DNA of 6,498 nucleotides from positions 1 to 6,498 of the forward strand of contig CAISOI010000097.1 in assembly GCA_903886985.1 (NCBI GenBank), given 5' to 3'. Shown in pieces: positions 1-6,478 of the stretch. This DNA is from an uncultured Chthonomonas sp. (GTDB lineage: Bacteria > Armatimonadota > Chthonomonadetes > Chthonomonadales > CAJBBX01). Position 1 is the first letter of the stretch; each line of letters starts with the position of its first letter. A program made the translations under genes and the position numbers. The notes beneath the pieces were generated by a model. The model saw only the letters and a list, made by a program, of their open reading frames with translations. It did no database searches and was not told the origin of the DNA.

Positions 1-2
1 AT

Positions 3-37
3 GTGACTGGAGTTCAGACGTGTGCTCTTTCCGATCT
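3..37 (+). other. Illumina adapter contamination at contig end
   Basis: These 35 bases read as the standard Illumina TruSeq index-adapter/read-2 primer sequence (begins GTGACTGGAGTTCAGACG, ends CCGATCT), with one extra T in the CTCTT run at about 28-30. Translated from position 3, the stretch gives MTGVQTCAL, a peptide familiar as adapter contamination in databases. The sequence is not genomic, and any gene start placed inside it is false. Real genome sequence probably begins at about 38. The two bases before it (1-2) would be the tail of the index or flow-cell part of the adapter. Confidence 0.96.
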
Positions 38-1348
38 CTCAAGCAAACCTCTCCGTTTCTCGTCAAACCCTATTTGCAACTTGGCGATTCTCCTACATTG
101 CTGGAGAAGGAAAACCTCGTACTTGCATGGCACACTGAGGATAAAGTTGGCGAGTGGAAAGTGGAATTCCATCACGCGAACCTAACTGAATGGATAGCCT
201 GTGCCACGCCTGAGTCCCGCCGGATATCGTTACCGACGATCGATCCCCATCTGGTCTGGCACACAACTATCAAAGACTTGGTTCCTGGTGAGGAATTCAC
301 TTATCGAGTGTTGTTTGGGGCGACACAAGTCTTCACAGGTCACGCGAAAGCTCGCAAAAGTCTAAAGCAACCGTTCAAATTTGTTCTTTTTGGGGACTGT
401 GCAGAGGGTTCCGAAGGGCAAAAACAGATTGCGGTACAAACTTACAAATTGAGACCAGATTTTGTGTTTATTCCCGGAGACATTGTTTATACCCACGGCA
501 GCATATCGGAATATCGCAAGGAATTCTTCCCGATCTACAATACCGAAGAACCTTCTGTTGACAAGGGAGCCCCACTCTTGCGCAGCACGACTTTTATCTC
601 CGCACTTGGCAATCACGATGTTGACGGAAGAGATTTGCGAGCAACTCCGGACGGAATGGCATATTTCTACTACTGGTTTCAACCGCTCAACGGTCCCGCA
701 TCCACGCTAAACGCACCCAACACCCCCAGTATCAAGGGGCCGGACGGTACCGTTCGCAATTTCCTAATGGCATCGCTCCCGCACTATCCTCGGATGGCAA
801 ACTACTCCTTTGACTATGGCAACTCCCACTGGACAGTTCTCGATTCCAATGATTATGCCGATTGGAGCAAGTCCCCACTGAAGGATTGGTTGGAGAAAGA
901 TCTGGAATCTGCAAAGAATGCGACGTGGCGGTTTGTCACTTATCACCATCCAGGGCTCGGTGCGAAATTTCGGCCGGACGATCCCAAGATGATGGCGGTT
1001 GCGGCAACAATGACCAAATACAAAGTCGATATGGTCTTTAATGGTCACGTACACACTTATTTCTGCTCCCGCCCTATCAAAAACACAGGCGAGTGGTTCT
1101 TTGACGGAACCTACAACGGTACGACAAACAAAAAACCGGATGGCACGATTTATATGGTAAGCGGCGCTGGAGGGGCACATCTCCACGAACGCAACAAAGA
1201 GATGATGATGATGGAACTCATTGCCCGAAAATCTATCCCGGGCAAATTCTCCCTCACTTATGCAGAGATTGACGGCAAAACACTGACCGTCCGGCAAATT
1301 GGAACCGATGGAAAGGACCTCGACAAATTCACGATCCAAAAGCCCTAA
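38..1348 (+). CDS. Purple acid phosphatase-like metallophosphoesterase, 5' truncated
   Basis: This is a calcineurin-like metallophosphoesterase of the purple acid phosphatase (PAP) type, a dinuclear metal hydrolase of phosphate esters. The open frame runs back to a GTG at 20, but that codon lies in adapter, so the true N-terminus, including any signal peptide, is missing. Counting residues from 20, an N-terminal fibronectin/PAP-N-like beta domain (about 15-115, with the typical KPYLQ opening) precedes the catalytic domain. The five metal-binding motifs are present in order: GD 125-126, GDIVY 153-157, GNHD 197-200, HH 309-310 and GHVH 342-345. Tyr157 is where PAPs place the tyrosine ligand of the ferric ion, which favours PAP over a generic phosphoesterase. 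Motif I reads GDCAEG rather than GDxG. The usual Y-E-R after GHxH is Y-F-C. The gene ends with TAA just before a hairpin. Family members are usually exported, but that cannot be seen here. The substrate is unknown. Confidence 0.9.
   Translation, partial: LKQTSPFLVKPYLQLGDSPTLLEKENLVLAWHTEDKVGEWKVEFHHANLTEWIACATPESRRISLPTIDPHLVWHTTIKDLVPGEEFTYRVLFGATQVFTGHAKARKSLKQPFKFVLFGDCAEGSEGQKQIAVQTYKLRPDFVFIPGDIVYTHGSISEYRKEFFPIYNTEEPSVDKGAPLLRSTTFISALGNHDVDGRDLRATPDGMAYFYYWFQPLNGPASTLNAPNTPSIKGPDGTVRNFLMASLPHYPRMANYSFDYGNSHWTVLDSNDYADWSKSPLKDWLEKDLESAKNATWRFVTYHHPGLGAKFRPDDPKMMAVAATMTKYKVDMVFNGHVHTYFCSRPIKNTGEWFFDGTYNGTTNKKPDGTIYMVSGAGGAHLHERNKEMMMMELIARKSIPGKFSLTYAEIDGKTLTVRQIGTDGKDLDKFTIQKP
1202..1213 (+). 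repeat. Four tandem ATG codons (trinucleotide repeat)
   Basis: Four consecutive ATG triplets encode Met395-398 (numbered from position 20) near the C-terminal part of the phosphoesterase, after the metal-binding motifs. This is a very short microsatellite, and no function is evident. Confidence 0.7.
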
Positions 1349-1356
1349 TGCAAATT

Positions 1357-1386
1357 AACCGGACAACAATTCGAGGTTGTCCGGTT
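1357..1386. terminator. Hairpin between convergent genes, likely bidirectional terminator
   Basis: A perfect 11-bp inverted repeat (AACCGGACAAC at 1357-1367, its complement at 1376-1386) encloses an 8-nt loop. It starts 9 bases after the phosphoesterase stop codon and ends 17 bases before the stop of the convergent membrane-protein gene. No clean T-run follows on the plus strand. On the minus strand the stem is followed by a short T-rich stretch (AATTTG). The position and perfect stem favour a shared terminator or a 3'-end-stabilising stem, but a canonical U-tract is lacking. Confidence 0.7.
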
Positions 1387-1402
1387 GAAAATCTACTGTG
1401 TT

Positions 1403-1960
1403 TCAAAATTCTTTGAGCCGTATTCCATACTGCGGAACTCGTAGAAATTCGCCTATCACTCCTGCGGTATAATACATTTCGTCCTCGTCATACCAGTTAT
1501 CCAATGCTTCTTCAAAGCCGTCGTTGTATATGATCAAAAGCATGTGGACCGGTCGTTCATCAGGATCGTTGCGATGACGTACTTTAACTGAATCAATTTT
1601 TCGTAATTCTGTTACAGTTTTGCCGTTATGCGTGAATAGCCCAGTAGATTTGTCGAAGAGGAAGACACGCTTCGAGTTTATCACTTTCGAAGCATAGAGA
1701 GGAATCAAAGCACCGATGAAAAGCGTTGCCAGCAGCCACAGAAAACCAAAATGATTGCCGCGAGGATTGAGATATCCCCACTCGTTTGAGGAGGCAGAAG
1801 CGTTCTCAGAATTTCCGTGAACAACTGCCAGTACCGCCAGTGCCGTTACCCAGATAAATGTGAAACCTACTATCAGGCACCCGTTCAAAATGCGCTGATA
1901 ACCAAGCTCCATGGTCAGTTCAAGACGTTCTTCATCCCCGTTAATCTGAAAACGCTGCAT
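1403..1960 (-). CDS. Two-TM membrane protein of unknown function
   Basis: I do not recognise this 185-residue protein. It has a charged N-terminal stretch (1-20), a hydrophobic segment at about 25-48, a short polar loop rich in Ser, Asn and Gly (50-70), and a second hydrophobic segment at about 71-93. A soluble C-terminal part (95-185) follows. Its RVFLFDKSTGLFTHNGK pattern and alternating strands resemble the bacterial PH-like domains found after paired TM helices, but that is only a resemblance. The tail is acidic (DNWYDEDEMYY, 154-164). An AGGCGG element (1970-1975) lies 9 nt upstream of the ATG and could serve as a weak Shine-Dalgarno. The gene begins 33 nt after the iron-transporter stop and is probably the last gene of the operon, ending at the hairpin. 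Two hydrophobic helices and the operon position are seen; any role in envelope or metal physiology would be a guess. Confidence 0.8.
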   Translation of the reverse strand: MQRFQINGDEERLELTMELGYQRILNGCLIVGFTFIWVTALAVLAVVHGNSENASASSNEWGYLNPRGNHFGFLWLLATLFIGALIPLYASKVINSKRVFLFDKSTGLFTHNGKTVTELRKIDSVKVRHRNDPDERPVHMLLIIYNDGFEEALDNWYDEDEMYYTAGVIGEFLRVPQYGIRLKEF

Positions 1961-1993
1961 GTCGATCTACCGCCTGACCGGTGCCCACCCGGT

Positions 1994-3169
1994 CTAACCT
2001 ACTTTGAACGCAATTCCGAGCACGTAAGTAATTACTCCCATACCGACGCCAACCACAGTCATCTCCATACCGGACGCAAACCAAGGACGCGCCGTTACAA
2101 TTGTCTTTGCTGCTCCCACTCCAAAGTGTGCCAGCGTACTGATGACTGCGGAGGCGACAAGCGCGGTGTTTCCATGGGAGAAGAAGAACGGAGAGACAGG
2201 CAGTATCCCACCAATAGCGGTGGAGACTAACCCGGAAACGAGCGAAGTCCATGGGCTTGGGAAATTTTTATCCGAAAGTCCTAGTTCTTCATGCGCCATG
2301 GTCTTCAAGAATGTCTCGGGCTGTTTTGCAATTGTCTCTGCCATTCGGCGAGACTCTTCTTCGGAGAATCCTTTCAGTTGATAGATTAGGGCAAGTTCTT
2401 CAATCTCATGTTCAGGATACTCTTCAATCTCTTTGCGCTCGCGTCCAATTTCAGCGTCATAAACTTCACGTTCAGCTTTGGTGGCGAGAAAGGCGCTGGA
2501 ACCCATGGAGAGTGCGCTCGCAAGCGTCGCCATCATTCCGGCGCCAATGACCAGCCCAACCTTGTCGGGATGCCCGGACGTCAACCCCGCCATCCCACTC
2601 ACAATACCAAAAACCGCTGTCAGACCGTCATTCATTCCGTAGATGGCATCGCCAATCCACGAACCCGTATTGACATGCCACTTTTCACCATGCAACATGG
2701 CCTCAAGACGACCTGCGGGGGTATTTACATTCGACATTCCTGCCAGCAGCTTAGTGTGTGCCTGCTCTTCTCGCTCAACCTCTTCAAATAAAGAGCGTGT
2801 AACGGGGTCAGAATCGATTACCTTGCTCTGCATCTCAAACGCAGCGATATTCCGTTCTTCTTCCGCTTCCATCCTTTTCAGCATGGCTTCCGTGCCCAAA
2901 GTCGCGGAAATAAACCGGTCAACTGGACTTGGTTGTTTCGCGGGGATAACCTGTGGCGTTGCTCCATTGGCGGTAATACGTTCAGCAAACATTACTGAAT
3001 GCTTTTCTTCTTCGGCTGCTAATTTGTAAAATATCTCTTTTTTGCGAGGATTTGTCTCTTTATCTCCCAGCATACGATAAAGTTGTGCGGCACGCACTTC
3101 GCGTTTTCGGGCATCTTCGAGGGCAGCAATTAGTTTTGCATTGTCAATGGGGTCGATTTTAGATGGCAT
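1994..3169 (-). CDS. Ferritin-like/VIT1 fusion iron transporter (Er-VIT1, MbfA-like)
   Basis: A 391-residue fusion of a rubrerythrin/ferritin-like four-helix domain (about 10-145) with a VIT1/CCC1 membrane transporter (about 165-391). The ferritin part keeps diiron-type ligands in two matching halves: E24 with E54xxH57, and E105 with E135xxH138. The transporter has TM segments at about 172-195, 204-228, 305-328, 335-355 and 370-390. A cytosolic Glu-rich helical insert (230-300) separates TM2 from TM3. Homologues such as MbfA of Agrobacterium and Bradyrhizobium export iron and protect against iron and peroxide stress; by family this protein should sense or bind Fe(II) and move it across the inner membrane. 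The ATG lies 2 nt after the GH15 stop with no clear Shine-Dalgarno, so translation is probably coupled. No iron box or other operator is visible, since the gene lies inside an operon. Manganese is an alternative substrate for the CCC1 family. Confidence 0.93.
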   Translation of the reverse strand: MPSKIDPIDNAKLIAALEDARKREVRAAQLYRMLGDKETNPRKKEIFYKLAAEEEKHSVMFAERITANGATPQVIPAKQPSPVDRFISATLGTEAMLKRMEAEEERNIAAFEMQSKVIDSDPVTRSLFEEVEREEQAHTKLLAGMSNVNTPAGRLEAMLHGEKWHVNTGSWIGDAIYGMNDGLTAVFGIVSGMAGLTSGHPDKVGLVIGAGMMATLASALSMGSSAFLATKAEREVYDAEIGRERKEIEEYPEHEIEELALIYQLKGFSEEESRRMAETIAKQPETFLKTMAHEELGLSDKNFPSPWTSLVSGLVSTAIGGILPVSPFFFSHGNTALVASAVISTLAHFGVGAAKTIVTARPWFASGMEMTVVGVGMGVITYVLGIAFKVG

Positions 3170-3171
3170 TG

Positions 3172-5271
3172 TTAATTGATTATTACCGTCTGGGACATCT
3201 GTTTATGGTCCCGAATAAGTCTTAATTTAGAAGCCTCGCGATTGAACAACGATTGCCCACATTCTGGACATGTGAATAGCTTCGACTTCTTGTCAAGATA
3301 TTCTACCACCGTAGTTACAAAGCTGGCGTGGCTCCAGGTGAGTGGCGAAACGGAAAGCGGTGCATCGCTATACGGGTCTACCTGTTCTGCAAGCACCCCG
3401 GAAGGCAACGAATGCTGGACCACCCATTCCATTATAGGCAACGAGCGGTTTAGTTCTTCTTCGTTATTCGCCGATTCTATGAAATATTGTGCAATCCATA
3501 GAGTGCAGATGAACCACGGATTTCCAGCAACATTGCCAATGTCGTGACTAACTTGATGATAGTAGTCGTTCTCATAGCGTGCAAGCCCGCCGACTCCGGT
3601 CTTTATCCACAATCGATCATATATTTGCTGCATAGTGCTCACTATTCTGGGATCGTGAGAGTCATACATTCCAAAAAATATCAAACCCGCGATGCTAGAG
3701 TCGATGTTCGTATCGGCAGACATAACACCCTCTTCATCATATGAAAGCATCCTGACGAACCGCCCGAGGTCCTCGCGATACATAAGGGTATCCGTTGCGG
3801 CCAAGATCTTTTGCGCGGCACTTCGGAATCGTTCCGCTTCCCACGTCTCCCCAAATGCATCGGCAAAATTTGCTGCTGCGGTTAGGCCGCCGTAAACGCT
3901 GCCCACCGTCCAAGAATGAATTCCTCGTCGTTCCTCCCACAAGTCATAAGACTCACCAGGTAAACCGGTTTTTTCATCAATGTAAATGAGTAAGAAATTT
4001 GCAACGCGTATGATCAAATCTCGATAAAACGGTTTGATGCTGTCGACATCACGATAGAGATCAAAATGTTTCCACAACGCCCAGATTATGAGAGCGGACT
4101 CATCTTCCTGAATAGGTAATTGGTCATGCCCTTCTGAGACCCAGGGGTGCCACGAACTACCGACGCTTCCATCGGGATTATATTTATGGAGAAAGTATCC
4201 CTCCTTGGTAACTAGTGGCAGACAAAATTCGAAGAAGGCAAGACTGAGTGCGTTGTGTCCGGACAGGTCGAGCGCATTTGCTACTAAAGCGCCGTCCCGT
4301 GGCCACATATAGGAATAGGTATCCCGGTTAAACTGAGTGATATCGGTGTCATTCGCAGCAATAATTGCCCCCCCATTATCGATCTGAGTACGAAGAATGA
4401 GGAGGCTGCGTTTATAGAGCTGGACTATCGATTCAGGCAAATCGGCAAAGTCATATCCGTCTTTGTTCGTCCACAATCGCCAGTATGCACTGGTTCGGTT
4501 CATCAGAGCACTTGGGCTTTTCTCGCGGATTAGTCTGTCCGCCTTTGCAACTTCCTGATAGCTTGTACCCGCGCATATCCAATAATAGAGTTCGCTGGTT
4601 GCGCCCGCATCCAATATCAAGTGAACGCCCACTACCGAATCTACGGAGCCCTGACTGATCGGCCCCTTGCCTAGAACTCCGTCCTCCGCATCCAGCCACG
4701 TTCCCTCTCGCCCCGGCATCTCCTTGAATCCAGTTGCATAGTCATCTATTCCGGTACCATCTTCCTTGAGGGCATTGATTAGAAAATAGCGCATACCTTT
4801 ATAGTGGACGATGGCGTTCATCTGAGGATAATAGCTCGCGGTATCTCCAAGATCGAATCCCGAAATGTGGAAATCTTGTGCAAAAAACAGTCTGAAATTT
4901 CGAGGAGATGGAGCATTATTGGTTAAGCGGATATGCTTGACGTAAATATTTTCATGGAAGTCGACACAGTCATTGCAGGTTATTTCTATCCGGAGGTTAC
5001 GATTACGAAGAACAACTTCTGTGACCAAAGAGTCTTCGAGGTAGTGGAGGGATCGTTCCCAATCGTCGCCGCTCAACCATGAGAAACTGCCATCCACCCA
5101 AACCCCAAATCGAAACGGATGACCTGCGCTATGGTTTTCACCGCCGACTTGGGGAAAATGAAAGTCACGCATCTGATACTTCGCATCGAAGTTGATTAAG
5201 ATCTGACCGTTTCCGATCGGGATGTCTCTAGGCAAATTATTGTCTCGGGTAAGCTGCGAAGGCCTCGGCAT
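3172..5271 (-). CDS. GH15 family glycoside hydrolase (glucoamylase-like)
   Basis: This is a full-length family GH15 enzyme (699 residues from the ATG), which releases glucose from alpha-glucans or related alpha-glucosides by inversion. An N-terminal beta-sandwich (about 13-260, with GNGQILINFD and FRFGVWVDG) precedes an (alpha/alpha)6 catalytic barrel (about 275-660). Family landmarks are TYSYMWPRDGAL (318-329), GSSWHPW (371-377), LPIQEDESAL (385-394), DLWEERRG (443-450), GNPWFICTLW (583-592) and LAEQVDPY (627-634). The general acid is probably in the E446/E447 pair and the general base is E629. There is no signal peptide, so it should be cytoplasmic and act on glycogen, maltodextrin or trehalose-type substrates; substrate cannot be read from sequence. 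The ATG at 5271 overlaps thrC by 35 nt. A TTG at 5235, 1 nt after the thrC stop, begins LPRDIPIGNG, where many homologues begin, and may be the real start. The tail after 663 carries CPEC (668-671). Confidence 0.93.
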   Translation of the reverse strand: MPRPSQLTRDNNLPRDIPIGNGQILINFDAKYQMRDFHFPQVGGENHSAGHPFRFGVWVDGSFSWLSGDDWERSLHYLEDSLVTEVVLRNRNLRIEITCNDCVDFHENIYVKHIRLTNNAPSPRNFRLFFAQDFHISGFDLGDTASYYPQMNAIVHYKGMRYFLINALKEDGTGIDDYATGFKEMPGREGTWLDAEDGVLGKGPISQGSVDSVVGVHLILDAGATSELYYWICAGTSYQEVAKADRLIREKSPSALMNRTSAYWRLWTNKDGYDFADLPESIVQLYKRSLLILRTQIDNGGAIIAANDTDITQFNRDTYSYMWPRDGALVANALDLSGHNALSLAFFEFCLPLVTKEGYFLHKYNPDGSVGSSWHPWVSEGHDQLPIQEDESALIIWALWKHFDLYRDVDSIKPFYRDLIIRVANFLLIYIDEKTGLPGESYDLWEERRGIHSWTVGSVYGGLTAAANFADAFGETWEAERFRSAAQKILAATDTLMYREDLGRFVRMLSYDEEGVMSADTNIDSSIAGLIFFGMYDSHDPRIVSTMQQIYDRLWIKTGVGGLARYENDYYHQVSHDIGNVAGNPWFICTLWIAQYFIESANNEEELNRSLPIMEWVVQHSLPSGVLAEQVDPYSDAPLSVSPLTWSHASFVTTVVEYLDKKSKLFTCPECGQSLFNREASKLRLIRDHKQMSQTVIIN

Positions 5272-6418
5272 ATTTCACGCCGGTACCAGTGTTGAAGAGA
5301 ATTATCTTCTCATTTGGTTTTACGGCACCCACAGCAATTAATCTCCGCAAAGCTGCCAGGCACGCGCCACCCTCAGGTGCAGCACATATTCCCGTGGCAG
5401 TAGATAATACGTATGCATCCGCCATGAGTTCAGCGTCTTCTATGGGTATCGCCGTTCCACCACTCGCGCGAATCAAATCTAACATGACAAAGTCGGCAAT
5501 TGCTTTTGGAACACGAAGTCCAGCAGCAACGGTTGCTGCATTCTCAAACATGCCAGCATCCCGCACACCCGCCTCGAAAGCTCTGACAATTGGGGCGCAT
5601 CCTGCCGCTTGAACACTGATCATTCGTGGGCGTTTTGAACCGATCCAACCCATCGCTTCCATTTCGTCAAATGCCTTCCACATCCCAACCAGACCCGTTC
5701 CGCCTCCGGTAGGATAAAGAATTACATCGGGCAGCTCCCAATCCAATTGCTCTGCAATCTCGTACCCCATGGTCTTCTTGCCCTCTGCACGGTAAGGCTC
5801 CTTCAAAGTGGACATATCAAACCAGCCCATCTCCGCCTTTTTGTCCATGACGATTTTGGCGCAGTCGGTAATCAGTCCATTTACTAGTGTAACATTCGCT
5901 CCTGCGATTTCGCATTCGAGACGATTAGCAACAGGTACATCGACCGGCATGAAAACATTCGCCTCAACACCATTCCGTGCGGCATAACACGCCATTGCTC
6001 CACCAGCATTCCCTGCAGAGGGTACAGCAAGTTTATCTGCACCCAACAGTTTCGCCATAGGGACTGCAACTGCCATTCCTCTCGCTTTGAACGAACCAGT
6101 AGGATTCAAAGCTTCATCCTTGATCAAAAGGGAGCCAGCCTTTAGACCCAGATACTCTCCAAGATTATCCGCAGGCAACAGGGGAGTGCCGCCTTCGCCC
6201 AACGTGGGGGCAGGCAGACTTAATGGCAACGGCAGAACTTCGCGATAGCGCCATAGATTCCATGGCCGGTCATTCAATTGCTCTCTAGTGACGGCGTCAG
6301 CTACAGCCTTCAGATCATAGTCAACGCGGAGCGGTTTCCCGCATTCGCAGAGATTGATGAGTTGATTATGCGAGTAGGTTTTGCCGCATGCAAAACAGGT
6401 CAATCCAGTTACAAACAA
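5237..6418 (-). CDS. thrC: Threonine synthase
   Basis: A PLP-dependent fold-type II enzyme converting O-phospho-L-homoserine to L-threonine and phosphate (EC 4.2.3.1), the last step of threonine synthesis in the cytoplasm. Numbering is from the longest frame (TTG at 6478). An N-terminal zinc-ribbon-like segment has C28-x2-C31 and C44-x-C46. NPTGSFKARG follows, with the PLP-binding Lys131, then SAGNAGG (154-160) and the phosphate-cupping PTGGGTG (256-262). I place the start at the TTG at 6418 (residue 21), giving 393 residues beginning FVTGLTCFACGK. It has an AAGGA Shine-Dalgarno 7 nt upstream, and the upstream TTG (6478) and ATG (6451) fall within a near-consensus promoter. Threonine dehydratase and cysteine synthase share the fold, but the N-terminal Cys ribbon followed by this core fits threonine synthase. 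It is the first gene of a four-gene unit. It ends in TAA at 5237-5239, overlapping or abutting the GH15 gene. Confidence 0.92.
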   Translation of the reverse strand: MFVTGLTCFACGKTYSHNQLINLCECGKPLRVDYDLKAVADAVTREQLNDRPWNLWRYREVLPLPLSLPAPTLGEGGTPLLPADNLGEYLGLKAGSLLIKDEALNPTGSFKARGMAVAVPMAKLLGADKLAVPSAGNAGGAMACYAARNGVEANVFMPVDVPVANRLECEIAGANVTLVNGLITDCAKIVMDKKAEMGWFDMSTLKEPYRAEGKKTMGYEIAEQLDWELPDVILYPTGGGTGLVGMWKAFDEMEAMGWIGSKRPRMISVQAAGCAPIVRAFEAGVRDAGMFENAATVAAGLRVPKAIADFVMLDLIRASGGTAIPIEDAELMADAYVLSTATGICAAPEGGACLAALRRLIAVGAVKPNEKIILFNTGTGVKYAEAFAAYPRQ

Positions 6419-6430
6419 CGGTGGATCCTT
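6419..6430 (-). promoter_or_regulatory. Ribosome binding site deciding the thrC start
   Basis: On the minus strand AAGGA (6430-6426) precedes the TTG at 6418-6416 by 7 nt. Neither the ATG at 6451 nor the TTG at 6478 has a comparable purine-rich element. This supports translation from 6418. Confidence 0.65.
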
Positions 6431-6449
6431 TTTAGGCAGAAGATGACAC

Positions 6450-6478
6450 ATTGTAGGCGAGCAGTATGCAGAAGTCAA
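6450..6478 (-). promoter_or_regulatory. Sigma70-type promoter of the thrC operon
   Basis: Minus-strand TTGACT (6478-6473) and TACAAT (6455-6450) each match the -35 and -10 consensus in five of six positions, with the optimal 17-nt spacer. Transcription would start at about 6443, leaving a leader of about 25 nt that contains the Shine-Dalgarno before the proposed TTG start. The elements overlap the in-frame codons of the longest reading frame, which argues that those codons are not translated. I see no clear operator or attenuator in the short leader. Confidence 0.6.

Noticed and set aside
3..185. Small plus-strand ORF beginning MTGVQTCAL
   Set aside because: Its start and first residues are translated adapter, and the remainder overlaps the phosphoesterase in another frame.
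1202..1213. Minus-strand CATCATCATCAT as a His-rich metal site or tag
   Set aside because: The coding strand is plus, where it reads as four Met codons. No real minus-strand gene covers it.
764..1339. 191-codon minus-strand ORF antisense to the phosphoesterase
   Set aside because: It lies inside a strongly supported gene with intact catalytic motifs. Its translation shows no recognisable domain and looks like a shadow.
1941..2252. 103-codon minus-strand ORF in a second frame across the transporter's end
   Set aside because: It overlaps the VIT1 transmembrane coding region in another frame, with odd Arg/Trp/Ser-rich composition and no domain.
2408..3029. Two plus-strand ORFs antisense to the ferritin-VIT1 gene
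   Set aside because: They are shadows of a well-supported gene on the other strand, with no ribosome site or recognisable product.
5289..5612. 107-codon plus-strand ORF within thrC
   Set aside because: It is antisense to the conserved threonine synthase C-terminal region. The Ala-rich composition reflects the opposite-strand codons.
6449..6451. ATG as the thrC start
   Set aside because: It has no Shine-Dalgarno and overlaps the predicted -10 element. The TTG at 6418 has a better ribosome site.
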